Source of the DNA: Bacteroidia bacterium | GTDB lineage: Bacteria; Bacteroidota; Bacteroidia; Flavobacteriales; Schleiferiaceae | Direction of reading: 5' to 3' | DNA length: 64,000 bases | Assembly (NCBI GenBank): GCA_030424545.1 | Contig: JAUHWL010000015.1 | Coordinates: forward strand, 1 to 64,000 | Shown here: positions 1 to 11,076 of the stretch, piece by piece | How positions within the stretch are numbered: position 1 is the first letter of the stretch | How the letters are laid out: the number at the start of each line of letters is the position of its first letter | Program-made: the position numbers and the translations under genes | The notes under the pieces: model-generated | What the model saw: only the letters and a program-made list of their open reading frames with translations | What the model was told of the DNA's origin: nothing | The model's database searches: none

Positions 1-3000
1 TCCATGTGTACGTTTGTGTACCGATACCATTGTAATAGAAGTTAGTAGCATCACTTGCTCCTGCTCCTTGTCCTGTTTGAACAATACATGTTCCGTTTGG
101 TCCAATAAATGTTCCTACTGGGAAGGTATAATCTTGAACTTTGGCAGATGTAGTCCATTGCTCTAATGAATAACCTCCTAAGTCTGATCCAGGAACTCCT
201 GTAATCTCAATGTAATCATCGGCCGTTAAATACGTTGGCCATGATGCTGGAGCACCACTTGTGGTTTTAAACTGGCAAATCTCTGTGATAAAGAATGCCC
301 CCGCTCCAAAAAATGGTGATTTAACTTTCAACTCTGCTGAGTCTAATACAGTGTACAATGTATCTGTATCTGGGGTTACTTCCCATACTGGGTATACGGT
401 AAACATGCCCGTTTCTAACGTATCGTTAATTGGCGATAGGTTATAGCTACTTGGCTCTATGTACGCATTGTACGTGTAAACACCAGGAATAGATAAATCT
501 ATGTTTGTAGCCATCATGGTAAGCGTATCACCAACAGCCATAGTACCGCTATTTAATGTAATTGTACCATTCGTGTTTGCTGGTCCAGTAACATCAAACT
601 TAGCAACAACATTTGTAGTTGCCATGTTTAAGGTGCTACCTAACAAGTTTGTTATTTCTAAAACAATGGTATCGTTAGTGGTTAAGCACATTCCTTTTTC
701 TAAAGATCCACTTAAAATTGAAAGGTCTGAAGTTATTGGTGTGTACTCATAAGCACCTATATCTACAGTGGTAGAACCACTCGCTGGTCTTGTGTTACCA
801 TCAATATCAACCAAAACACCTACTGTGTTATCTCCTGAATTGTTCGCTGCAGTACCTAATAAAATTCTAAGGTTATCTATAGCTAAAAATGCTGGGTCAG
901 CTTCTACTGAATTGATGTTTAACAATGGTGTGGCTGTTTTCCAAGCACTAAGTGAGGTATAGTAAGTAGATGCCCAATAAATCAAATTGGTTCCTGTTGA
1001 AGTATAATACACGTTATTATCAACCGTGTTATTTAACCCACCTGAATTGTACCATGCTTCTAATGTACCTCCTTGGAAGATGTTGTTACGTATATCTGAG
1101 TTGTTATACGTAAAGCAATATGCTCCTCTTGAATTTCCAAAGAAAGAGTTGTGATACATATCAATATACCCACCAGTTGAAACATACAAACCTGCTGTGT
1201 TACCAGAAGCCATGTTGTTTACAACCGTAGAATTTGTAGTAGGTGTAACACTGTTGGCTTGGCCAATGTACATACCGTAGTTACCACCGTACATTTCGTT
1301 ACCAGAGATATCAAAATTATCTATGTAATAACCATAAAATCCATATGAGAACGAGTATGTAGGTAGTATTGTGTTGTTGGTAACCGTTAGGTTATCTACA
1401 TAATAAAATCTACAACCGTAGTAATATGCATCTATCATCTCGTTGTTTTCTAAAACAAAGTTTGAAGCTTTGGCCGTTGTTCCAGCTCCTGCCATAACAA
1501 TACCATAATAACCACCGCGAACAATGCTGTTTTTAATGGTAATATCATTCGCGTTGTTACCATATGTTGTGGCACTTGTTTCTGAATTAGACGCTACAAT
1601 TGGATTAAATAAACTCGAGGTTGTAATTTGTCCAATAACATCACAATCATCAATAGTTATATGATGCGCATTGTTGTGGAACCAAATTACACGGTTTGTA
1701 TTGCTTCCGTCTATGGCAACATTTTTAATGGTTACGTAAGATGTTCCGTCAAAATTCATCCCGATGGTTGCTCCAGTAGGTATAGCGATGGTATCTACTG
1801 TTTTTCCACCACCGTTTATTGTAATGGTGTTGGTTGCACCTGCACCTTGAATCTGACCCCAATTAAGCGCTGCTACATGCGTTCCACCTTGTAAATTCAA
1901 GGTTACTGGTCCACTAATTCCACATCCTCCTATTACAAATAATGCAGAGTCTAATGTCGCAAAGTCTGATGTTGGTGTTCCTACCGTATAGGCTCCTGAT
2001 AATTGACCTAAACATAGCGTCTTAAATGTATAAGGACCTGCTAGATCTGTAGAATCACAATTGTCTGCCACATAAAAATCATACAATGTGTTTGGATTTA
2101 AACCGCTTATTGTTGTTGGAGATGTTGCGTTCTTTACAACTATTCCGTTACCACCTGTTCCCGGAATAAATCCTGTTGGACCATATTCTAAACGGAACGC
2201 TGTTCCAGAAATATTATTCCAAGAAGCTACTGCACTTGTTGCGGTAATATTACTTGCATTCAAGTTCCATGGCGCAACACAAGAAGGTATATCCTCAATC
2301 GTAATGTCATCTAAGTACATAGTTGAATAAGTAGTAGACTGACCCGTCATAAAGAATATGAACTGGTCTGTACCATTGTATCCTGAAGCAACATCTAGAT
2401 TTACAACAAATTGACTAGAATAAGAACTTCCGTCACTATAAATTGTATCTATTATTGTGGCATTGCGTAAATCTCCGCTTGATGGAGATGTACCAACGAT
2501 TACAGGCTCAGAATATAGAGTTGAACCACAATATGCACTAAATTTAACTCTTTTGTCTCCTGCAGTTAGACCAATAATCATAGGAGAAATTAAACTAATT
2601 GTATCCGAATTTAAAGTACTTGAATACATACGGAAATGTTGGGTACCAATTGGCAAACCATATTGATAGGTATAACCATATCCTGATGACGATGGTGCTT
2701 TCCAATATGTCCAGCAATCTGGGGCATTAGGTGTAGTTGTATTGCCAGGGGTTACATTTTCAAAACCTTCAGCAACAGGTGTATTTAATGGGTTACAAGC
2801 TGTACAGAAGTTGAAAGGACCAAACCAAGGACCAACACCACCTACACAGCTATCTCTTACATAAACATCGTAGCAAGTATTACCTGCTAAGCCAGTTAAT
2901 GTATAATTTGGAGAAGTAATACCTGTAATTACAGGACCAGTTCCTTGTGTAAAACCAGTTGGGCCGTATTCTAAGTTGTAAACAGATCCGTCTCCTGAAA

Positions 3001-4393
3001 TCCAGCTTAAATCAACACTTGCATTTGTGATATTTGATGCAGCAAGACCAGTTGAAGGAATACAGTTTGGTACATCACTAATGGTGATGTCATCAATCAT
3101 AGGGTAGTTATACAAATCAGAACCATCAAAAATTGCTACGTATTTGTGTGTACCGTTATAACCATTTGCGGCCGTAAAGTTTACTACTGCATACTGGTAC
3201 GTAGTGTTTTGTCCAATTGTAATAGTATCTATTGGAACGAATGTGTTTAATTCTGAAGGACTATTTACTGTACCTACAATATATTTAACGTTATAAGAAG
3301 AACCCGAATAATAACTTCTTGCCCAAAATTCAACACGTTTGTCTACAAGGTCCATTCCGTCTACTTCGGGCGAAACTAGTCCCATTGTATCTCCGGTAGT
3401 TGCGTTATTACTGGTGTACATGTAGAAGAATTGGCTTCCAGAATGCGCATAACTTGCAAGGTTTCTAGTATAACCATAACCTAATCCACCGTCCATTGTA
3501 TGAACATATTTCCAGCAATCAGGAGGTGAAGGGTTAGAAGTAGATCCAGGAACAGCACCATCAAAGTTTTCTGTAAATGGTGTAACAAGCGCAGTACATT
3601 CTGTTTTAAAACATCCAGAATTTGCCCAGATTGAGGTACCGTTACCACCAGCGCTACAATCATTTTGAACATATACTTCGTATTCTGTATTTGCCGCTAA
3701 ACCTGTTAAGGTAAATGTGCTAGAATAAACCGTATCTAAAATACCAGTTCCTTGAGTAAAGCCACAAGGACCATATTCTATAAAAAACTTATTTCCAGTA
3801 GAAGCAAAGCTTACCGTAGCGCTAGAAGAAGTTATAGGCGAAACAGCAAATGCATAAGGAGTTGGACATGCTGGAGGAGGCAAAACCTTCACGGTATAAT
3901 CGTGAATTTCACCGTAAGAAAATGATGTACAAGCATCCGTAGCCAACATAGCTGAACCAGCATATTTTCCACGTAATCTCATTCTGTAAGTTCCTACAGG
4001 AATAGTTGTTGGAACAACAAAAGAACTGTTAGCCGCATTTGCGCCTACAGTAGTAAACCAAATATACTCTCCAGCGTCATTAAAATCACTGTCATTATTG
4101 GCATCAATCCATAAACCATAAAACTGAGAAGAGAAATTACTTGTAATTGTAATTGCTTGAGATTCAGTTTGCGGAATTGTAATTGTGTCAGAGGTGTAAT
4201 CATTGTAACCACTACCAGTACAACCTGTACTCAAATGGCTAAAGGTTCCAATTGTTACATCATCCAAGTCATCACCAAAGGAACAACCTGAACTATACAA
4301 CAAAGACGCTGTTGTACAATACTGGGCAATTGCTCCCGTAGAGTAGGTTAAAAAGCCGACTACAATAGCCAACATTTGTAAATGTTTTTTCAT
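1..4393 (-). CDS. Large secreted multidomain adhesin-like protein, 3' end cut by window edge
   Basis: The frame is open from an ATG at 4393 to the left edge (1464 codons), so the C-terminus, where a T9SS sorting domain would be expected, is not visible. A signal peptide (about residues 1-24, ending GAIAQ) is followed by a GEVED-type domain (about 25-170). Then come alternating fibronectin III units (about 175-262, 443-532, 707-795) and two MAM-like units (about 275-438, 535-698) with recurring GFTQGTG and DDITI motifs. Next are an Asn-rich right-handed beta-helix region (about 800-1200), a CARDB-like segment (about 1210-1335) and a lamin-tail-like domain (from about 1373). This is a typical Bacteroidota cell-surface or secreted protein, probably adhesive. 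It lies 161 bp downstream of the PorP/SprF gene on the same strand. The domain labels are recognition by eye; ligand and function are unknown. Confidence 0.85.
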   Translation of the reverse strand, partial: MKKHLQMLAIVVGFLTYSTGAIAQYCTTASLLYSSGCSFGDDLDDVTIGTFSHLSTGCTGSGYNDYTSDTITIPQTESQAITITSNFSSQFYGLWIDANNDSDFNDAGEYIWFTTVGANAANSSFVVPTTIPVGTYRMRLRGKYAGSAMLATDACTSFSYGEIHDYTVKVLPPPACPTPYAFAVSPITSSSATVSFASTGNKFFIEYGPCGFTQGTGILDTVYSSTFTLTGLAANTEYEVYVQNDCSAGGNGTSIWANSGCFKTECTALVTPFTENFDGAVPGSTSNPSPPDCWKYVHTMDGGLGYGYTRNLASYAHSGSQFFYMYTSNNATTGDTMGLVSPEVDGMDLVDKRVEFWARSYYSGSSYNVKYIVGTVNSPSELNTFVPIDTITIGQNTTYQYAVVNFTAANGYNGTHKYVAIFDGSDLYNYPMIDDITISDVPNCIPSTGLAASNITNASVDLSWISGDGSVYNLEYGPTGFTQGTGPVITGITSPNYTLTGLAGNTCYDVYVRDSCVGGVGPWFGPFNFCTACNPLNTPVAEGFENVTPGNTTTPNAPDCWTYWKAPSSSGYGYTYQYGLPIGTQHFRMYSSTLNSDTISLISPMIIGLTAGDKRVKFSAYCGSTLYSEPVIVGTSPSSGDLRNATIIDTIYSDGSSYSSQFVVNLDVASGYNGTDQFIFFMTGQSTTYSTMYLDDITIEDIPSCVAPWNLNASNITATSAVASWNNISGTAFRLEYGPTGFIPGTGGNGIVVKNATSPTTISGLNPNTLYDFYVADNCDSTDLAGPYTFKTLCLGQLSGAYTVGTPTSDFATLDSALFVIGGCGISGPVTLNLQGGTHVAALNWGQIQGAGATNTITINGGGKTVDTIAIPTGATIGMNFDGTSYVTIKNVAIDGSNTNRVIWFHNNAHHITIDDCDVIGQITTSSLFNPIVASNSETSATTYGNNANDITIKNSIVRGGYYGIVMAGAGTTAKASNFVLENNEMIDAYYYGCRFYYVDNLTVTNNTILPTYSFSYGFYGYYIDNFDISGNEMYGGNYGMYIGQANSVTPTTNSTVVNNMASGNTAGLYVSTGGYIDMYHNSFFGNSRGAYCFTYNNSDIRNNIFQGGTLEAWYNSGGLNNTVDNNVYYTSTGTNLIYWASTYYTSLSAWKTATPLLNINSVEADPAFLAIDNLRILLGTAANNSGDNTVGVLVDIDGNTRPASGSTTVDIGAYEYTPITSDLSILSGSLEKGMCLTTNDTIVLEITNLLGSTLNMATTNVVAKFDVTGPANTNGTITLNSGTMAVGDTLTMMATNIDLSIPGVYTYNAYIEPSSYNLSPINDTLETGMFTVYPVWEVTPDTDTLYTVLDSAELKVKSPFFGAGAFFITEICQFKTTSGAPASWPTYLTADDYIEITGVPGSDLGGYSLEQWTTSAKVQDYTFPVGTFIGPNGTCIVQTGQGAGASDATNFYYNGIGTQTYTW

Positions 4394-4554
4394 TCTTCTA
4401 TTTTTTTTAAAATTAGTGCGGCAATATAACACAATGTTTCGTTGATATTAAGTGAATATTAACCAATTAAAGTCCACTAATCATATTAACAAAATTTATT
4501 AATAGTGTTATATATAAAACAATACTTGAAGTGATTACGAAAGGAAATATAAGG

Positions 4555-5664
4555 CTATGGCAAATAATTCACCACATCATTTCCTTGAAAGAATTTATGA
4601 TCTACTAAAAAGCAACGCCTGTCTGCTCTGCTTAATTTGCTTTGCTTTTTACAAAGATAAATTTGATCAAATCTAAAACTAACACCAAACTCGTGCGTGC
4701 CTTGGGATTGAGATACACCAAGCTGAGAAACGGTTAAATCATAGCTATATCCAAAACTCATAAATTTGGTTGAATACACCATATTTATAACCGCAGCATC
4801 CGTATTAATATTCGGTATATTAAATGTTTGGTTTCTATACCAAAGGCCTAGCAAGAAATTTTTTCCGAATGTAAATGTGCCTCCTGTTTGCATTGTTTGC
4901 AACGTTTGTTGATGATCATATTTTCCGCCAAGTGTTAAATAAATTGGTATTTTATTTGAAAACTTTCCTGAAATTCTAAAGTTCACAAACAAGTGTCCAG
5001 AAAACCTCATCGGAACTGTTACTTCTGTTCCGTAAAACGATTCTACAGGGCTGTTTAAATGATAACCTGCCACACCAATGGAAATGTACGAACTCCTTCT
5101 ACTAATTTCTGATCTAAACAATAACCCTGCGCCCAAATCATGCACTAGGTTTGTTACTTCTGCGGCACCTATGGGCGCATTGCTAGGCCTAACAATTCCG
5201 AGAATTTCATCCAATTGATCTGTAAAAACCAAATTATTCCAATCTACCCTTTTTTGCGCAATGCCATATTGAAGCGCTGCCGAAAAAATATATTTTCTAC
5301 CTCTTAAAAACTTCAAAGCACTGTTTCTAGGGTATCTCCCCGGTATGTGTGCAGCCAAAGAAAAGTTAGCTTGATTTTTTGTTAAAAAAGCATCTCCCGC
5401 TACATCGTTCATAAACATCAAACCAAACCCTAGCCTGCTTTTAGGGCAAGCTACATCTAAGCTTGCATTTGTTGTGTTCATTTTACCGGGTAAACCTGTC
5501 CATTGTAACCTGTTTAATACACTAAATTGTAAATCTCTATTTATTCCGGTATAGGCTGGGTTAAGCGCTATTTTATTTAAATAAAACATAGAAAACACAG
5601 GGTCTTGCGCTTTTGCCTGAAAAAGAAAACATAAAATTAATATGGAGATGAATAAATTACGCAT
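4555..5664 (-). CDS. PorP/SprF family type IX secretion outer-membrane protein
   Basis: This 369-residue protein has a signal peptide (about residues 1-19) followed by the family hallmark QDPVFSMFYLNKIALNPAY. The rest is a chain of beta-hairpin-like segments with alternating aromatic residues, as in the 14-strand PorP/SprF barrels. In Flavobacterium, SprF is needed for secretion of the type B cargo SprB, and family members are usually encoded directly after their own cargo. Here the ATG overlaps the TAA of the upstream PKD cargo gene by one base (TAATG), so translation is probably coupled. The C-terminal ~30 residues are Arg/Lys-rich and look like an extension past the barrel. I am confident of the family; that it serves this particular cargo is inferred from position. 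Confidence 0.93.
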   Translation of the reverse strand: MRNLFISILILCFLFQAKAQDPVFSMFYLNKIALNPAYTGINRDLQFSVLNRLQWTGLPGKMNTTNASLDVACPKSRLGFGLMFMNDVAGDAFLTKNQANFSLAAHIPGRYPRNSALKFLRGRKYIFSAALQYGIAQKRVDWNNLVFTDQLDEILGIVRPSNAPIGAAEVTNLVHDLGAGLLFRSEISRRSSYISIGVAGYHLNSPVESFYGTEVTVPMRFSGHLFVNFRISGKFSNKIPIYLTLGGKYDHQQTLQTMQTGGTFTFGKNFLLGLWYRNQTFNIPNINTDAAVINMVYSTKFMSFGYSYDLTVSQLGVSQSQGTHEFGVSFRFDQIYLCKKQSKLSRADRRCFLVDHKFFQGNDVVNYLP

Positions 5665-8600
5665 TAACGTAAAATGGTAATGGTTCCTGAATTTGTAACA
5701 TCATTGTCATTCAACCCTTGCCCACGCCAAACAATACCATTGGCAAATGTTGCTTTTATTCTCCAGATATATACACCGGCAGGTACAAGTTCACCGCCAT
5801 AGGTTCCATCCCATCCTTCCACAGGGCTCGCAGTATCCTCACTCAATTCTTCTGTTTCCCACAATAGGTTTCCCCATCTATCAAATATCATGAGCTGGTA
5901 TGTTTCTAACCCCTGCCCTTTTGGAAGAAAAATTCCATCTTCGCCTTCGCTATCCGGAGTCATGGCATTAGGTACAAAGAGGGTAAACGCGCTAATATCT
6001 ACCGTATCGCATACGGTTGAATCACATCCATTAAAATCTGTTACCGTAAGACAAACATTAAACCCATCTCTGTATCTGCCTTTATCAATAATAAATTCAT
6101 GCGTTGGGTTAGATGAAGTGCTTGACGTTCCATCACCAAAATCCCATAAATATGAATATGGAGGAGTACCGCCAACCGTAACTTGATTAAATGTATATAT
6201 GCCAAATTCTACAGGTACGTAATTAAAACTAGGCACAGGAACAGGGAATACTGTAATTAATCTACCGTAAAATGCACTGTCTTCGCAAGCATACTCTGAT
6301 GTTGCTGTAAGCTTAACACTATATGTACCTGGACTTCCATAGGTATGATAACCATATTTATCACCTGCTAAAACGGTTCCGTCTCCATAATCCCAAACAT
6401 AAAATATTGAGTCATTGAACCCTTGTGGTAGTTTAGTTGTGTTATCAAAATACACCGTCAATGGGGCGCAACCTGCAGTAACACTAGGTAAAAAGTCTGG
6501 CTCTGGTATAGGATGTATTCTTATTTCTTGAAAAACGGTGTCTTCGCAACCCAAACCGTTTCTTGAAATAAGCATAACACGATAGGTACCCGGAGTTGTA
6601 ACTGTGTAACTTGGGTGCATCGTAACAGAAGTATCTTGATACGGATTGTTTCCAAAATCAAAATCCCAGTAATACCCTCCGGCTCCATTGCTATTATTTG
6701 TAAACTGTATGGTTTGCGGAACTCCACAAGTGTCTCCAGACAATATATTATAACTGAAATCTGCATCAGGCACTGGGAAAATTACAATTTGTTTTGTGAT
6801 AGAGTCTTTACAAAAATTAGTGTTTGTTACTACTAATTTAACATCATAAGTACCCGCAACTGCGTATGTATGCAACGGATTAATTTGAGTTGATAAATTA
6901 CCATCTCCAAAATACCACTCGTAGCTTATAATGTTACCTGTACTATTGGTAGATTGATTTACAAACTGAACAGGTTGCAAATTGCGGCAAACATTATTAT
7001 TAAAGGTAAAATTTGGAACCGGTTTCTCGTACACCGTTATCGGTATGCACCTTATACTATCGCAACTTTGATCAGTAGTTACTTCTAAACAAACCATAAA
7101 AGTTCCCACTGTGTCATAAATGTGCATGGGTGTTGTTAGTAACGAAGAATCACCATCGCCAAAGCTCCATTTATACCCCCAAATACTACCCGCACTTACA
7201 GTTGTAGAATTTATAAAATTCACTGTGTCGCCTTGGCAGATTGAAGTTGGAAAATTAAACTGAACGTTTGCTTTTGGCCGTACATCAATGACCTGATAAC
7301 TGGTATCAGCCCCACAACCATTTGCCGCAAACTGTGCAACTACGTACACACCTGGCTGCGTAAATGTGTGATTAGGTGATGGTCCAAAATAGACGTTGCC
7401 ATTACAACTTTTGGTTATTGTATCAAAATCAAAACAATAAGAACGGGTTAACGCAGCAAAAGAAAAGTCGTTGAAATTTACATTTAAAGGTGCACATCCA
7501 ATATTTTTACTTGCCGTAAAGAAACTTTGCACAGATCTATTTCTCACGTTGATTGGCACTGTGTAGGATGAATCTCCACATTCATTGGCCGCATAAAGAG
7601 TAACAAAATAGGTTGTATCTAAATTGTTTCCGGTATAGCTAAAGGTATGCGTTTGCTGATTCCAAGTAAACAAGGTGTCTCCATTGGGCAATATGTTAAT
7701 ATTCGGATACAAGAGTAAGTTTGGGGTTCCGTCTCCAAAATCAAACAATATAGAATCCGGGTTTCCTGTTGCCAATCCATCAACTTGTATTATCACGGTT
7801 AAGGGAGAACAGCCCGTATCACTACTAAACGCAAAAAACGGTATAGGAATAGGTTTAATATTTATTGTATCAGTATATGTAGCAGAATAACAATTATTAG
7901 AAACCGTTAATTCAGCAAATACTGTCTTATTAGAAAGAATATTTGCTTGAAAAGGTGGAATTGGATTCGGATTTTGATTAACAGATGAGTATTCTAATAT
8001 TTGGTTCTGATTACTGTCTAACGTATAAAATCTCCACAGATAATTTAAAATGTATCCGTAACTAGAATCTGTTGCCGAAACGGTTACTGGAGTACATCCA
8101 CCAAAACTAGAAAGCGAGAAAACTGGGGTTGGCGGTCTGGAAACGTGAATAGTATCTACAACTGTACTTATACAACCTGTGGCTGAAACAACAGTGAGCC
8201 TAATCGGGTAGCTGCCTGGTGTATTAAAAATATATGAAGTATTTGCGACTGTTGCTTCAATTGATCCATCATCAAAAACATCCCATTCATAAGAAACTAT
8301 TGGTGTACCATTAGAATCTATAGTGGATGTGTTAATTAAAAACACAGAATCATTAATACAAGCAGAGTCTGGTTTGCTAGAATAGTTTATGTTAAAAGAT
8401 GCCATTGGAGGAGAAAACACCCAAACGGAATCAATATACTGTGAGGTACAGCCATTTGTATCTGTAACCACCAAACTTGCATTAAAAATACCTGGTGTTA
8501 AATATGTATGTTGAGGATTTTGTAAAGCCGAAGTATCTCCATCGCCAAAATCCCAGTGCCACGTATAAATGGGCGCCACGGCTTGTGTAGAAGAATCATA

Positions 8601-10892
8601 AAAATTAGTTGTAGAACCTAAACAAACCGAATCAACAGAAAAATTTGCCGTTGCACTTGGATGAACTGTTGCGTATTTAATAATTGTATCAGAACAACCT
8701 GGGCCAGAATATACCAGCAAGGTTATTTTATAAACAGAATCCACGATACCTGTATTGGTTAAAACCATAGATGTATCCATAGCGGTACTGTAATGGTTAG
8801 AATCTATATACCAATCATGCTGAACACCTGGCGTACTTGTGCTTTGAACATTCACCACCAAAGGACTACACCCTTCATCAAAATCAATATTAAACCCACC
8901 ATTGGTTAATGAATTTACAATAACCGTTTGCGTTGAAGAATCTGTACCACAAGCATTTGTTACCCAATGGGTAATTGTATACGTATTAGGGGTTAGCACA
9001 AACTGAGGATACTGAGACGTAGAATCGGTACCATTAATATAAGGCACCCATGGCACTATTTTCCATAAGTAGCTGGTAATTGGCGCTCCATTATTTACAA
9101 TAGTTGGTTTGTGTTTATTGTTAGTAGCCGTATTTACGGTTACAGTATCACAATAAGCTTGAATGTTTTGTGGTAAGATAACTGTTGGCTTATCTCTTAC
9201 CGTAATAATCTGCGTAATAGTATCTCCTCCACAATTATTTATATGATAATACATAAGTGTATATGTACCCGGAGCTGTAAAGCTAAAACTTGGTTCTGGA
9301 TCATTTAATGTTGTTCCCCCTGTTAAAGTCCAACCAAACGTAGTATCTACGCTCCAACCATATACAACGTTGGAACAATATGCTGATGTATCACTAGTAT
9401 TGTTTATCAAAGGAGTTACAGGCTGACAACCCGTAACATTTCCAAAACTTACACTTGCTGATGTTGCATTTTCTATACAAACAGGATAAGTAACTGTGTC
9501 TCCTGGGCAATTTCCAGCTGGTGATACAAGAATTAAGGTTACATTATAAATACCAGGAGCCATCCACGTATGCACACCAGGTGGGGGCACTGGCTGATTT
9601 ACTACTTGGGTAACCAATGGAGATCCATCTCCAAAATCCCAGATATAAGTAGATAGTCTGGAGCATGCATTGGTATAGCCCGGAATACTTAGGTTAGGCA
9701 ATGAATTAGGAACACCAACACAGCCTGGTGATGGAGTAAATTCTGCAACACCCGGTTGTGTTACAAAAGGACCTTGTAATGTTGAAACTGTAGATACGCA
9801 TGCATTGGTAGCCGTAGTTTTTATGTTGAAAAACCCACTTGGTTCAATACAGGAAGTTGTATCGTAGGTATGCGTAACAAAAGGAGGAGGCGGATGCTTA
9901 AATGTTGTATCTGAGCCATCTCCCCAATCAATAGTATATGTAATAGTAGTATCTGTATTTGTTGTGGTTAACGGAAAAGTTACCGTAACTGGTGCACAAC
10001 CATTTGTACCACCCGGGTTGGACATGTTCAAACTCGCAGGGTTGGTTGTGTTTACTACTAAATATTTTGCCGTATCAGTACAGCCATTCAAAGCTGTAAC
10101 AACAAATTTTAACTGATAAATACCTTGTCCGTAATACGTGTGTTTTAAACCCGGCCTAAAAGCAATAGAATCCCAAGCTAAAGTGCCATCTCCCCAAAAA
10201 ATCTCGTAATGGACAATCGAGTCTTTACTCGTAGTTTGATCGTACAATTCAATTTCAAAATCAGGATCTGCAAAAGAAAAACCATTACAATTGCTAAATG
10301 AATTAAGTTCAAGTAGCGAAGCATTTGGTCCTGGCTTAACATAAACTGTACTAAATGCAGTATCAGAACAGCCGTTTGGTGCCGTATACACATAACCCAA
10401 AGTATGGTATCCCGTGTCTGCTACACCAGCAAAAAATTTATTATTAGAGACTCCCGGACCAAAATATACACCACCAGAGGGTGATCCTTGAGTTAAGAAT
10501 GTACCTGGATCTGAGCTACAAAAATCATTTATAGGAGCAAAGTTTACATTTGGCTTATTGCTTGCTACAATAACATTAAAATTAATTGTGTTTGAAACCC
10601 CACCTGTATCAACAACTGTTAAGGAACAAGCTTTTGTGCCATTACTATTCCAAGTTACAGGAACCGAACTATTAGAACTTGTTGATGGATTTCCCGTAGC
10701 GAAAGTCCAAGAATAGCTTGCTATAGCACCTGTAGATATGCTACTAAATATATTTACATCATACCTACAAATGCGCACAGGATTTTTATTGGTATCTCCT
10801 TTTACAACGTACGAAGCAACAGGTTGTGCGGCCACAGAAGCAACCAGCAATACCAATACAGCAACCAGCAATATTCTAAATTGCGTCATCAT
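5664..10892 (-). CDS. Giant PKD-repeat surface protein with type B T9SS C-terminal domain (SprB-like cargo)
   Basis: The protein is a signal peptide, about 17 tandem PKD/Ig-like units of roughly 90 residues, and a final ~100-residue type B sorting domain. Many PKD units carry WDFGDG or WSFGDGD and end in HTY-like motifs. The sorting domain runs from FVPNAMTPDSEGEDGIFLP through FDRWGNLLWE to PAGVYIWRI. Type B cargo such as the gliding adhesin SprB is exported by T9SS together with a SprF-type partner, and such a gene follows immediately. An in-frame ATG exists at 10922, but the -7 promoter match at 10920-10927 would place the transcript start after it. The ATG at 10892 (or 10889) directly before the hydrophobic signal core is therefore preferred, giving 1742 residues. 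Repeated Cys residues suggest disulphides in the repeats. Role is probably adhesion or motility. Confidence 0.92.
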   Translation of the reverse strand: MMTQFRILLVAVLVLLVASVAAQPVASYVVKGDTNKNPVRICRYDVNIFSSISTGAIASYSWTFATGNPSTSSNSSVPVTWNSNGTKACSLTVVDTGGVSNTINFNVIVASNKPNVNFAPINDFCSSDPGTFLTQGSPSGGVYFGPGVSNNKFFAGVADTGYHTLGYVYTAPNGCSDTAFSTVYVKPGPNASLLELNSFSNCNGFSFADPDFEIELYDQTTSKDSIVHYEIFWGDGTLAWDSIAFRPGLKHTYYGQGIYQLKFVVTALNGCTDTAKYLVVNTTNPASLNMSNPGGTNGCAPVTVTFPLTTTNTDTTITYTIDWGDGSDTTFKHPPPPFVTHTYDTTSCIEPSGFFNIKTTATNACVSTVSTLQGPFVTQPGVAEFTPSPGCVGVPNSLPNLSIPGYTNACSRLSTYIWDFGDGSPLVTQVVNQPVPPPGVHTWMAPGIYNVTLILVSPAGNCPGDTVTYPVCIENATSASVSFGNVTGCQPVTPLINNTSDTSAYCSNVVYGWSVDTTFGWTLTGGTTLNDPEPSFSFTAPGTYTLMYYHINNCGGDTITQIITVRDKPTVILPQNIQAYCDTVTVNTATNNKHKPTIVNNGAPITSYLWKIVPWVPYINGTDSTSQYPQFVLTPNTYTITHWVTNACGTDSSTQTVIVNSLTNGGFNIDFDEGCSPLVVNVQSTSTPGVQHDWYIDSNHYSTAMDTSMVLTNTGIVDSVYKITLLVYSGPGCSDTIIKYATVHPSATANFSVDSVCLGSTTNFYDSSTQAVAPIYTWHWDFGDGDTSALQNPQHTYLTPGIFNASLVVTDTNGCTSQYIDSVWVFSPPMASFNINYSSKPDSACINDSVFLINTSTIDSNGTPIVSYEWDVFDDGSIEATVANTSYIFNTPGSYPIRLTVVSATGCISTVVDTIHVSRPPTPVFSLSSFGGCTPVTVSATDSSYGYILNYLWRFYTLDSNQNQILEYSSVNQNPNPIPPFQANILSNKTVFAELTVSNNCYSATYTDTINIKPIPIPFFAFSSDTGCSPLTVIIQVDGLATGNPDSILFDFGDGTPNLLLYPNINILPNGDTLFTWNQQTHTFSYTGNNLDTTYFVTLYAANECGDSSYTVPINVRNRSVQSFFTASKNIGCAPLNVNFNDFSFAALTRSYCFDFDTITKSCNGNVYFGPSPNHTFTQPGVYVVAQFAANGCGADTSYQVIDVRPKANVQFNFPTSICQGDTVNFINSTTVSAGSIWGYKWSFGDGDSSLLTTPMHIYDTVGTFMVCLEVTTDQSCDSIRCIPITVYEKPVPNFTFNNNVCRNLQPVQFVNQSTNSTGNIISYEWYFGDGNLSTQINPLHTYAVAGTYDVKLVVTNTNFCKDSITKQIVIFPVPDADFSYNILSGDTCGVPQTIQFTNNSNGAGGYYWDFDFGNNPYQDTSVTMHPSYTVTTPGTYRVMLISRNGLGCEDTVFQEIRIHPIPEPDFLPSVTAGCAPLTVYFDNTTKLPQGFNDSIFYVWDYGDGTVLAGDKYGYHTYGSPGTYSVKLTATSEYACEDSAFYGRLITVFPVPVPSFNYVPVEFGIYTFNQVTVGGTPPYSYLWDFGDGTSSTSSNPTHEFIIDKGRYRDGFNVCLTVTDFNGCDSTVCDTVDISAFTLFVPNAMTPDSEGEDGIFLPKGQGLETYQLMIFDRWGNLLWETEELSEDTASPVEGWDGTYGGELVPAGVYIWRIKATFANGIVWRGQGLNDNDVTNSGTITILR

Positions 10893-10919
10893 CCAAAGAT
10901 GTATATTTTTTCGCACGGT

Positions 10920-10927
10920 CAAAACTA
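10920..10927 (-). promoter_or_regulatory. Bacteroidota -7 promoter element of the PKD/PorP operon
   Basis: The minus strand reads TAGTTTTG, a full match to the Bacteroidota -7 consensus TAnnTTTG, about 28 bp before the preferred ATG at 10892. I see no clean TTG -33 box at the usual distance. Its position argues against the upstream in-frame ATG at 10922. Confidence 0.5.
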
Positions 10928-11076
10928 ATAATTATTGACTTGTTAACACTATAAAGTGCACTTTTATTAACTGATTTACAAACGATTATAAGCGTTAGCT
11001 ACTAGGCTTTTGTTATTTTAATAGGCAATTAATACAGTTTTACTAAAATCTCGTAATCAAATTCATACAAACAAAA

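Noticed and set aside
261..2666. Plus-strand open frames antisense to the giant adhesin
   Set aside because: The minus strand has one uninterrupted frame with clear domains; the plus frames are short and of low-complexity composition.
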